Positions 55,701-64,000 of a stretch of 64,000 nt of DNA are shown one piece after another (the stretch's first letter is position 1; the number at the start of each line of letters is the position of its first letter). Source of the stretch: Diploptera punctata (taxonomy: Eukaryota > Arthropoda > Insecta > Blattodea > Blaberidae). The notes under the pieces are model-generated. The model ran no database searches. It was not told where the DNA came from and was given only the letters and a program-made list of their open reading frames with translations. Position numbers and translations under genes: made by a program. The DNA lies in NCBI GenBank assembly GCA_030220185.1, contig JASPKZ010001294.1, positions 1 to 64,000 of the forward strand, read 5' to 3'.

Positions 55701-56545
55701 TCCAGTGAAGTCTCCGACAGCAGGTTGGAACTAGAAGTGTTGGGTCCAGATTAATACAGGAAGGTGTGACTAAACACACTCTAACTCCAGTGAAGCCTCT
55801 GACAGCAGGTTGGAACTAGAAGTGTTGGGTCCAGATTAATACATGAAGGTGTGAGTAAACACACTCTAACTCCAGTGAAGTCTCCGACAGCAGGTTGGAA
55901 CTAGAAGTGTTGGTTCCAGATTAATACATGAAGGTGTCAGCAACACACTCTAACTCCAGTGAAGTCTCCGACAGCAGGTTGGAACTAGAAGTGTTGGTTC
56001 CAGATTAATACATGAAGGTGTGAGTAAACACACTCTAACTCCAGTGAAGCCTCTGACAGCAAGTTCTGACTAGAAGAATGGGGACCGGTTTTATACAGGA
56101 AGCTGTGCATGAACACACTCTAACTCCAGTGATGTCTCTGACAGCAGGTTGGAACTAGAAGGATGGGGTCCAGTTTAATACAGGAAGATGTGAGTAAACA
56201 CACTCTAACTCCAGTGAAGTCTCTGTCGGCAGGTTGGGACTAGAAGAATCGGGACCAATTTTTTCAGGAAGCACTGAGTAAACACACTGTAACTTCAGTG
56301 AAGTCTCTGACGGCAGGTTGAAACTAGAAGAATAAGGTCCGGATTTATACAGCAAGCTGTGAGTAAACACACTCTAACTCCAGTGAAGACTCTGATGCAG
56401 ATTGGGACTAGAAGAATAGAGACCAATTTTATACAGGAAACTGTGGGTACACAACCTGTAATTCTAATGAAGTCTCATTGTCAGAAGAGCAGGAGCAGAA
56501 GAGTTAGTTCCTGTTTTATACAGGAAACGTTGTTACGCAATATAC
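52720..56545 (+). repeat. 85-bp minisatellite array (~37 units)
   Basis: Consensus stretches: ctaactccagtgaagtctc, gacagcaggttggaactag, ggtccagattaatacagga, gtgagtaaacacact. Unit length is 85 bp at 54761-54846 and onward. Units at the edges (before 53250, after 56160) are divergent; the centre (54700-56000) is homogeneous. Interrupted by a LINE at 53268-53910. Many units have no in-frame meaning; the ORFs seen are accidental. Confidence 0.92.
53268..53910 (+). mobile_element. RTE-like LINE 3' fragment (family A) inside minisatellite
   Basis: gaggaagtggctgaattcaa to tcgatagtgccagtgag plus (AGTA)n. Target duplication AGCTGTAAATAAA (53255-53267, 53910-53922) restores the satellite unit when removed. 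Single-base deletions break the frame that is still open at 9718-10206. Confidence 0.88.
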
Positions 56546-56559
56546 TGTGCAAATAGAAT

Positions 56560-57000
56560 ATAACACATTCATCTATGTGGAATGAATTGTATATAATTTA
56601 TTGTAATTTAAAATGCCACAGATTTTGAAAAATAATTATATGAGTAATTGTATTATTTATAATGATTGTAAATTGTATAATGGTTTGAAGTAGCATAAAA
56701 TACAATATTGAGAAAAATGTTTGTATTTTTATCTGAATATCTTCCTTTCATTGCCTTCGCTTATTGTTTAATGTATTAATACGATTTTTTTTCTTATTTA
56801 AGAATTTTTTTTTTTAGTTATATTAATTTGAATGTACATACTTAACCTTTCCTTTGCATATAATACGGACTGTAGAGAGATGATTTTAACTTAGAATCAC
56901 ACAACATTTCTTGGCCACACAAGTACATATAGGGCCTTTCTGGATGAGTCATCAAATCCTATATATACATATTTATCAACGCGGGTATGATAATTATGAT
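56560..57000. other. AT-rich, nothing recognised
   Basis: No element or exon supported. Confidence 0.45.
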
Positions 57001-57330
57001 ATCCATATGGATGTGAAACCTGGATATTAACAAAGGCAGGTAGTAAACAAATAGAGGCTGCTGAAATGGAAGATGTTGAGAGCAATAGCAGGATACCAAA
57101 GGACCGATAAAAAGAAAAACGAAGATATAAGAAACAGAACTTAATATATTTAATCTCTGTGAAAGAATATATTGGATTTATCAAAATTCTATTTTCAGGG
57201 TTCTCAGCGGTATTACGAAATGAATGAACGGCGCATGGACCAATAAGAAATGTATAATTATAAACCTTAAAGGAAGAAGAATGTTGGGAAGGACCATTTG
57301 AAGATGATGGAAGGATCAATTCGACCTATA
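57000..57330 (+). mobile_element. LINE C-terminal remnant
   Basis: Readings K-Q-I-E-A-A-E-M and A-I-A-G-Y-Q-R-T-D-K-K-K-N-E-D-I resemble the E(V)D..RR.AGY.R.D..RNEDI block of LINEs. Fragmentary. Confidence 0.45.
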
Positions 57331-57369
57331 ATGAGATCGGAAACAGGCCATTGGACTTAATCCTTGTTG

Positions 57370-57552
57370 TTGTTGATGATGATATCCATTATGATGTTTG
57401 TGAACTATTTTGGCATTAAAGTTTCCTGAGATTTATCTTACAATTGAGGAGAAACTCCGAAAACCTTACTCAGGAAACTTCTACTGCCCGGAATTGAAAC
57501 TAGGTCTGCAGAGTCTGAGGAACAACGTTACCACTAGACCACAGCGATACCA
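57370..57552 (-). mobile_element. SINE family 1 relative, old
   Basis: Complement of the family head (ccactagaccacagcgatac, ccggaattgaaac as decayed B box) and body (gtttcctgagatttatctta). Much more diverged than the other copies. Confidence 0.55.
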
Positions 57553-58255
57553 AAACTGAATGTATGGGCCTAATCAGACTATTATAATGTTAGTTATTTA
57601 GAGAATTACTTTGAACTTTAAATTACTTTGTTTATAAGTATCGTTATAGTTTTGAAGTACGCCAACACTGTTACCTAGGACAGAACGGGCTTTTGATGGT
57701 TTTCTTTCAGAATTATTTCGGTCAATATTATTAATTATCCAAACTGCATGCAGTGCAGTACTACGAACTTTCAACCTGTGAAAAAAGTGTACCACTTCGG
57801 AGGCTTTGGAATGGGGCTGATGGATATTAATATTGGAAAGCAAGGAAACTAAATGACAGTTGTTTCAATAATCTGAGGACCGGATTAAACTGAATAAAAA
57901 TTTTCAAAATACAAAATCTTATATCAGCTTTGTTCTTTGGTTTTTTTTAATGCGCAGAATAAATAATCCTGCCACTGTCCAGTGACTATCACAGTATAAT
58001 AGAATGACAAGCTTAGACTGTTCACGACTATACAATTTCCAATCCAAAATGTACAGTTTATATAAATATCGTGTTGGTATTTTAGAGTATACATGAAGTT
58101 ACGTTCTCCACAGAGAACTCCACTGTAGTCTGCAGTTCACAGTCACTATCCGGTCAACAAACTAATTTATTAGCGAATTCCGAAGAAATGTAACTACTAA
58201 TGTTCAAAATATTATTATCGATCTTATTCAGTACATATCGGAAATTCACAATGAC
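57553..58255. other. Nothing recognised
   Basis: A minus ORF of 81 codons (57598-57843) has no motif I can name. No element boundaries seen. Confidence 0.4.
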
Positions 58256-58280
58256 ACATAATAATAATAATAATAATAAT

Positions 58281-58312
<32 letters not shown>

Positions 58313-58326
58313 TAATAATAATAATA

Positions 58327-58364
<38 letters not shown>

Positions 58365-58790
58365 TTTTATTATTCCGGCTTTTACAATGAATATACATTT
58401 TTCCGGTACCCATGTTCACAGTTAACTACACATTTGTTTCAACACATTTTTCCATTCTTGTCTGTTCATCCATATATCTTCTTCTATTTCCATTCTCTCT
58501 TAGTTTTATTGATTCCCTGAATCCACGTAATATTTGGTCTACCCTTCTCTTTTTTCTTCCCTGTGGTCCCAATCCATGATTATCTAGGTAGTCTTACTTC
58601 TTCCATCCTTCTAATGTGTCCGTACCAATTTAATTGTTTTTCTTTATAAAACCTAATATTGAATATTGTACCTGCATTTTTTCTTTTATATATGAATTTC
58701 TGATTTTATCCTTCCTGGATATTCTTGCAGCACGTCTCCAGTAGTCCATTTCAGTGGCGAGTAATTTTTTAAAAATAATTTTTTAATAAT
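58256..58790 (-). mobile_element. LINE C-terminal fragment with (ATT)n tail
   Basis: Minus strand contains I-K-L-V-R-T-H and R-R-M-E-E-V-R-L-P, D-H-G-L-G-P-Q-G-R-K-K-R-E-G-R-P near 58560, and ends in the repeat seen as (AAT)n at 58258-58363. Confidence 0.6.
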
Positions 58791-59064
58791 AATAATAATA
58801 ATAAAATAATAATTTTATTAGACTTCTTACTTCCAACGAAGAGTAACATTTTCTTTATAATTTCTAATAATTATATAATTATATATAATATTTTCTTATT
58901 ATAAAAAAATAATTTTCTTTTCTTCTCCACAGAAAAGCCTGATCAGACGCTATAAGATAGCAGCCCCATCACTGGTCTTGCCTTCCTTTGGTCAGCAACC
59001 AATCGAAGGGACTATTATTATGCTTTCAATCTTATACGAGAACATGAAATCAGAATAACACGGG

Positions 59065-59370
59065 CTGTGAAATGAGATTCATGCGCAGAACAGCGGGTTA
59101 CACCAGATAGGATCGGAAAAGGAACACCGATTGTTAAAAGAATTGAAGACTACGCCAATTTTGGAATATATTAAACAGTACCAACTAAATTGGAAACATC
59201 ATCTAGAAAGAATGAGTTCAAATCGGATCCCCAAAGCTGTTTATAATTATATACCGAGAGGAAGAAGATCACTACGAAACGCTGGAGGGAAAATTTTCTA
59301 TAGGATCGTAACAGGCCTTGGCCTAATACTTGGAAGGAAGGAAGGAAGGAAGGAAGAAGGAAGAAAAAAA
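59065..59370 (+). mobile_element. LINE 3' fragment (family B)
   Basis: M-R-F-M-R-R-T-A-G-Y-T near 59073-59110, L-E-R-M-S-S-N-R-I-P-K-A, R-G-R-R-S-L-R-N-A-G-G (a deletion relative to GRRSLGRP...), R-I-V-T-G-L-G-L-I-L-G-R, ending in (GGAA)n. Closest relative is 2956-3155. Confidence 0.75.
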
Positions 59371-59599
59371 AGTAATATTGGAAAAACTGCACTTAAACTA
59401 GCGTGAAATATTTTCAAAGTCCTATAGAACAACAGTTGCGCATACGCCAGAGTTTATACAGCCAGCGACAACCACAATCGAACCGCATATCTATTATCAT
59501 CCTCGATTACTATCGGTCGCTATGAAATTTAAATGATCAATATTTGCAATAAAACCCCAAATCTATGTTTAAAAAATATATTAATAATATTAAAATTAC

Positions 59600-59652
59600 C
59601 AAACGTTTATTAAATATAATAATTAATAATAATAATAATAATATTAATAATA

Positions 59653-59696
<44 letters not shown>

Positions 59697-59960
59697 GCTT
59701 TTATTTTACCTGGCAGAGTTAACGCCTTAAAACCTTGTCTGCCAGTCAACCAGGTTAAAAAAATAAACAGAGATCCTTACATCTAATTACAATAAAAATA
59801 AAGGTTACATAGCATGTCTACAATATATTTATTATTTACAAAATATTTTGATTTAATCTAGATTTAAACAAATTAATTATAACATGTGCAAGATAGAAAA
59901 ATAATAAAAGACTCTTAATGACATAGAATAAATTTAACTCTTGAGAAAAATTAATTATTT
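59600..59960 (-). mobile_element. LINE 3' UTR fragment with (ATT)n tail
   Basis: (AAT)n at 59621-59694 followed by acctggcagagttaacgcct, ctacaatatatttattattt; same as 36980-37205. Confidence 0.65.
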
Positions 59961-60095
59961 AACAACTGTACAAGCGTGACTTAAAAGTACCAAGTGTTGC
60001 GGCAACCCCTGAAATCTTGAGGAAGGAAAATCCAGGAGCGGGCAGAGACTACTGTGAAAGAATTAGAATAAGAGAAAGTGCTATGTGAGTGTGTG

Positions 60096-60096
<1 letters not shown>

Positions 60097-60136
<40 letters not shown>
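60097..60136. repeat. (GT)n microsatellite
   Basis: About 20 GT units followed by gagcgcgcgcg. Source of a TH-repeat ORF that is not a gene. Confidence 0.92.
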
Positions 60137-60138
<2 letters not shown>

Positions 60139-60329
60139 CGCGCGCGTCATTAACGCTCTAGCAGCGGTAATCAGCGAATTCCGAAGGAATGAAGCTATTG
60201 AGATTGATCTCACTGAAAAATATTTACGATCTTCATCGATTCTAGCTAGCGACCGCAAATTCTGGTTTATGAGAACGAAAATTGTCATATATCAATAAAT
60301 TAAAAAAAAGAAAGGCCGAATTCGTTAAC

Positions 60330-60590
60330 CAGCAAAATCGGACCATTAGGTGTAGGAGTTTGCCTGAAACGAAAATTTAAAAAATTCTCTCTAGCGGTCG
60401 CTATTTTCAATGTTTCGCAACGAAATGCAGTATATACAATCAAAATAAAACGAGGAAGGCATTTCGAAAAAATCTTAAAAACCCGACCAATGTAGGATGG
60501 GGTTTACCCGAAACACTAAATTTTAAAAAATCGCACTAGCAGTCGTCACTTTGTGTTCGACACAATGTATCAGTATATAATAAAATTCAC
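60330..60590. repeat. Two diverged tandem units of ~135 bp
   Basis: ggagtttgcctgaaacgaaaattt...gcagtatata and ggggtttacccgaaacactaaattt...tcagtatata align along their length. Non-coding. Confidence 0.6.
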
Positions 60591-60599
60591 TGTCTGTGA

Positions 60600-61230
60600 G
60601 AAATTAGTTATTTTAAGAGAGAGAAATAGTCTGGTCGGTTTAAAAGAAAGGAGACGGTACTCACATTTCCCTTCGTCACCATAATGTGCCGGAGGGAAGG
60701 CCAAGAACATTTTAATTCCGTGCTTAACTAATAATCACACGCTGGAATGGGATAGGTGGGGTGGGAGAGAAAACGCTAAAGCATTTATAAGAATTTCGAC
60801 ATTAGAAAACCCATTGACAATTAATGTTATTGAGAATATTTTTAGACAAGGAAGGTGCTCGAGGTTAGAAGAGGATAGTAGAGATCATGATAACAAAATC
60901 CTCACATTTTGTAATTAGCCCTTAAATTGGCAATGTATCCTGTAAGATAACGTTAGTTTAATCAGTGGCGTGCATTCAACCCCAACAACTCAACACTGCT
61001 GGGGTAATTGTCATATTCATAATATTGAATTAAAATAAAATAATACACTTTCCAAATTTCATTCAAGTTCGGCTATCCACATAGAGGAACACACAGAGTA
61101 TTTCCTCTGTGCTATCCTACTAACATCAGCTGTTACGTTACAGATGTATTCACACATGGACATTTAACATATTTCGACATTTGCATTGTAAGTTCACTGA
61201 TAAACCACACTCACTATACGTAACGTATGT
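60600..61230. other. Unassigned; one TTAA-MITE-like end
   Basis: cccttaaattggcaatgtat at 60919 matches the end of the MITE at 31029. Otherwise no feature recognised. Confidence 0.4.
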
Positions 61231-61239
61231 ATAAAAAAA

Positions 61240-61735
61240 ATAAATAATAGTTTAAAAAACTAAAACAAACATGCTTTATCAGAAAACCGAACTAAGAAAA
61301 TAAAATAAAAAAATTAATTTCCACCACGCTTGGGATAAAATTAAAGTGGTGAACAAAAAAATAATCTCAACACATATAGAATAAAACTAGAGTTATCAAC
61401 AAAAAGAAGAAAATTTTACCATCAAAAGTATGGGGTGCTCTATATCAATTAACATATTTGATAATAAACAGATAAAAGAAAATGTAAAAATCATAAAAAA
61501 TCACCCGCATGCTTTTAATGGTAAAATTATTTTCTTTTTGTTGATAACTCTAGTTTTATTCTATATGTGTTGGAGATGATTTTTTTGTTCACCACTTTAA
61601 TTTTATCCCAAGCGTGGTGGAAATTCATTTTTTTTTTCATTTTTTTAGTTCGGTTTTCTAATAAAGCATGTTTTAGTTTTTTAAAACAATTATTTAGTTT
61701 TTTAAAACAATTATTTTTTATTTTTTAGTTTTTAG
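61240..61735. repeat. Long hairpin element H, copy 3
   Basis: Same palindrome as at 47140 and 48290 (gaaaaccgaactaagaaaat ... tttttttagttcggttttct; gtggtgaacaaaaaaat / ttttttgttcaccacttta), with an internal deletion near the loop. Confidence 0.85.
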
Positions 61736-61832
61736 TTTTAATATTTTACAGAATAAGATAAAAAATGTAAAATATCTTTAAATTCGATACTATTGTAGTA
61801 TGAGTTAAAAGTAATATTCTTCTAAAAAAAAT

Positions 61833-61916
61833 CCTCCTAGCCAGATTTGAACGAGCGACCTACAGATTACTGAAATTATATACCACTAGAGTTCACCGCT
61901 CTACCAACTGAGCTCT
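61833..61916 (-). pseudogene. tRNA-Tyr-like sequence with intron, copy 2
   Basis: Minus strand: AGCTCAGTTGGTAGAGCGGT (well-preserved D arm and A box), ACTCTAG where the Tyr anticodon GTA is mutated, AT-rich intron ending TTTCAGTA, then ATCTGTAGGTCGCTCGTTCA. Same antisense placement and same flanks as copy 1. Confidence 0.75.
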
Positions 61917-61966
61917 TACAACGATTGACTGAAAAGTCGACAAGTCTGCAACCTATTATACCAGTT

Positions 61967-62491
61967 TTCATTTTTTTGATTTTCTGATGATTCTGGCCAG
62001 GATTTTAGAAACAAAATATGAAATTATTGTATTGTCACAGGTCCTTTACAAGTATACAAAGTTTCAAGTCGATCCAATGTTTCTAAGTGGGTGAAAATCG
62101 TGTTCAAAGATTCTGTTACATAGACATAAAGACACTTTTTTGATTTTCTGATGATTCTGGGTATGATTTTAGAAACAAATATAAAATTATTGTATTGTCA
62201 TGGGTCCTTTACAAGTATACAAAGTTTCAAGTCGATTCAATGTTTCTAAGTGGGTAAAAATCATGTTCAAAGATTCCATTACATAGATACAAAGACATTT
62301 TTTTTTATTTTCTGATGATTTTGGTCAGGATTTTAGAAAAAAAATGAAATTATTGCATTGTCAAGGGTCCTTTACAAGCATACAAAGTTTCAAGTCGATC
62401 CAATGATTTTAAGTGGGTGAAAATCGCGTTGAAAGATTCTGTCACACAGATAGATAGATAGATACAGGTCAAGCTAATATAAAGCGTGTAA
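61967..62491 (+). repeat. Three tandem tail modules T
   Basis: Units begin at about 61967, 62132 and 62298 with ttttttgattttctgatgat and run to gttacatagacata-type ends; only the last has the terminal caagctaatataaagcgtgt. Unit ~165 bp. Confidence 0.85.
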
Positions 62492-62499
62492 AATTACAA

Positions 62500-63838
62500 G
62501 AACACACTCTTCATAGGGACATTCTAGACACAAAGTTTTTGTGCCAAAAGTAACATAATTCATATTTATTTATATTTTTAACACTATATAAAAGTAAATT
62601 AGCTATGTCTAAGGTGACAATTTGATAAATAAAGATTATATAAACTAGATAAATTACAAAAGAATTTAAATAAGATAAATATATACATGAATTATAAATA
62701 AGAAATAACATGGAGGGATATGTGGCTCTGTGTATCTAAGGCCTAGCTGCCCATGTTAGCAACACAGATCAAAGCTGAGCACCAGGGGGTGACACATTTT
62801 GATCGGAGAAATATTTTTTTCAGTCTTCAGGTTATTTTACATACTGTGTATCTTCTACACAGTGTCCATGATTTTCTTTCCTGCCAATAGAAGCCATACT
62901 CAGAATTTTATGCCTTGAAGAAAATTAAAGTCTAGAGGAAACCGGCTTTAAGTTATACAATTGAAGGGCTTAGGGCAATAACATAATAAGCCACATATTG
63001 TTCTGAGTATAAGAATTTTACTGTTTCAAAAAATTATAAATACTAATTGGGCAGTATTGTTGTTAATACATTGTGTGTCTATATGTTTTAACTCATCATG
63101 GGTGCACTTACAAATGATTTTATGGATATTCCAATTTAGTTATTTGTTATCATTGTAATAAATTACATTTCTTAAGCAGAATGTGGCTTATCATGTTACA
63201 GCCTTAAGTCCCTTAATTTGTACTATTTCCCCAATATGAAATAATAGTGAATTAGGTCAGACGACCTTCGGGGCAAGGAATCAAGTCTCTCCTTCCATTT
63301 AAATGAAGAGAAATGTAATATGAAACTGGTTGCAGATATTTATTGAAGTGAGGTGATATATCAAGCATGAAATCCAAGTACTCATAATTACTTAGGTGCG
63401 CAAATAGGAGATATCGTCAAGTAAGTTTGTCTTTTACAAGGATTTGAATCTCTCTCCATATGTTCTTACCCTGAATTATCTGACCACAAATTTCCCTATC
63501 CCAAAATGTTCAGTAGAACATTCATTTATATGTTTGTTTTTTTAATATTTTGCCAAACATCCTACCACACTAAAAGTATTTTCCTTTGCCCAGGTGAAGA
63601 TGTGTATGTTTTTTTTAATCAATAATTATTGAAAATAAAAAATTTCCTGTTTCTGTCATGAGGTTAATATCGAAGACAAGTTGTGAGCTCTTCACCTTGA
63701 ATATTTTGAATATCAAAAAATTCCTTAGCAATGTTGAAGAAGCCTCGGATAGGCCTACATCAACGAAAGAATCTACAGTTTTCTTCCGGTTTCATATTTC
63801 ATCTGGAAGGATCATATGAAATTGATTTTATTTTTAAG
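62500..63838. other. Apparently unique intron upstream of AKR exon 2
   Basis: No repeat families, element ends or tRNA-like boxes recognised after 62760. Ends in the acceptor of the AKR exon at 63839. A 66-codon ORF (62511-62711, minus) is AT-driven and not supported. Confidence 0.5.
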
Positions 63839-64000
63839 GCTACAAAGGAAGGAGAAGCTGAGCAGCTTGTCAAAGATGCTATTGACATTGGATACAGACA
63901 CATTGACACAGCGATGGTCTATCGAAATGAGAAGGAAGTTGGAGCTGGAATCAGAGCAAAAATTGCTGAAGGCGTTGTGAAAAGGGAAAACATTTTTCTC
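63839..64000 (+). CDS. AKR gene B second coding exon (runs off window)
   Basis: After a TTTATTTTTAAG acceptor the frame reads [16 protein letters not shown], then [18 protein letters not shown], ending in [20 protein letters not shown] is the first PROSITE-type AKR signature; D and Y here are two of the four catalytic residues (Asp, Tyr, Lys, His), Lys and His being expected in following exons outside the window. Phase 0 start matches both upstream first exons. No stop or shift in 54 codons. The enzyme should be a cytosolic NADPH-dependent carbonyl reductase; substrate unknown. Confidence 0.93.

Noticed and set aside
54184..56370. ORFs of 70-108 codons in the 85-bp array
   Set aside because: Unit length 85 is not a multiple of three, so frames shift each unit; no conserved peptide.
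51490..56545. CRISPR-like array
   Set aside because: Repeats are contiguous without unique spacers and the genome is eukaryotic; this is a minisatellite.
60049..60298. Thr-His and Val-Cys repeat proteins
   Set aside because: Translation of the (GT)n microsatellite.

Overview
This is an AT-rich, intron- and repeat-dominated piece of an animal nuclear genome. It is most likely an insect, and the density of tRNA-derived SINEs and 5'-truncated non-LTR retrotransposons would fit a large polyneopteran-type genome; the species cannot be fixed from sequence alone. The only host protein-coding signal I can support is the aldo-keto reductase (AKR) superfamily, and all of it is on the + strand. A penultimate C-terminal exon lies at 2775-2920, followed by two interchangeable terminal exons at 3579-3621 and 9356-9398. 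Two near-identical first exons with promoters lie at 21128-21190 and 34898-34960. A second exon carrying the catalytic Asp and Tyr begins at 63839 and runs off the window. The window therefore spans the 3' end of one AKR gene (gene A) and the 5' part of the next tandem AKR gene (gene B).

Layout. 0-9.5 kb: end of gene A with introns full of SINEs and LINE fragments. 9.5-20.9 kb: intergenic or 5' region with LINE fragments, a SINE dimer, a decayed Tc1-like transposase and a large compound inverted repeat (15.9-20.0 kb). 20.9-25 kb and 34.6-39.2 kb: two collinear paralogous segments, each starting with a gene B promoter plus exon 1, so they form an old tandem segmental duplication. Between them lie a foldback with paired hammerhead-ribozyme-like motifs (25.4-25.9 kb) and nested pogo/Tigger-like transposons (26.8-29.1 kb). 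38.2-39.1 kb: a Penelope-like GIY-YIG fragment inserted in only one duplicate. 43.4-45.9 kb: a 5'-truncated, frame-broken non-LTR retrotransposon with a perfect 15-bp target duplication. 47.1-49 kb and 61.2-62.5 kb: compound elements built from a ~450-bp hairpin, an antisense tRNA-Tyr-like sequence with intron, and a repeated 3' tail. 51.5-56.5 kb: two minisatellite arrays in opposite orientation, the larger with an 85-bp unit and a LINE inserted in it. The last kilobase before 63839 looks like unique intron.

Only the AKR exons appear to be functional host genes. Nearly everything else is mobile-element debris. Many insertions can still be delimited to the base by target-site duplications (TSDs), which gives a relative chronology. 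One 58-codon ORF at 46232-46408 remains unexplained.
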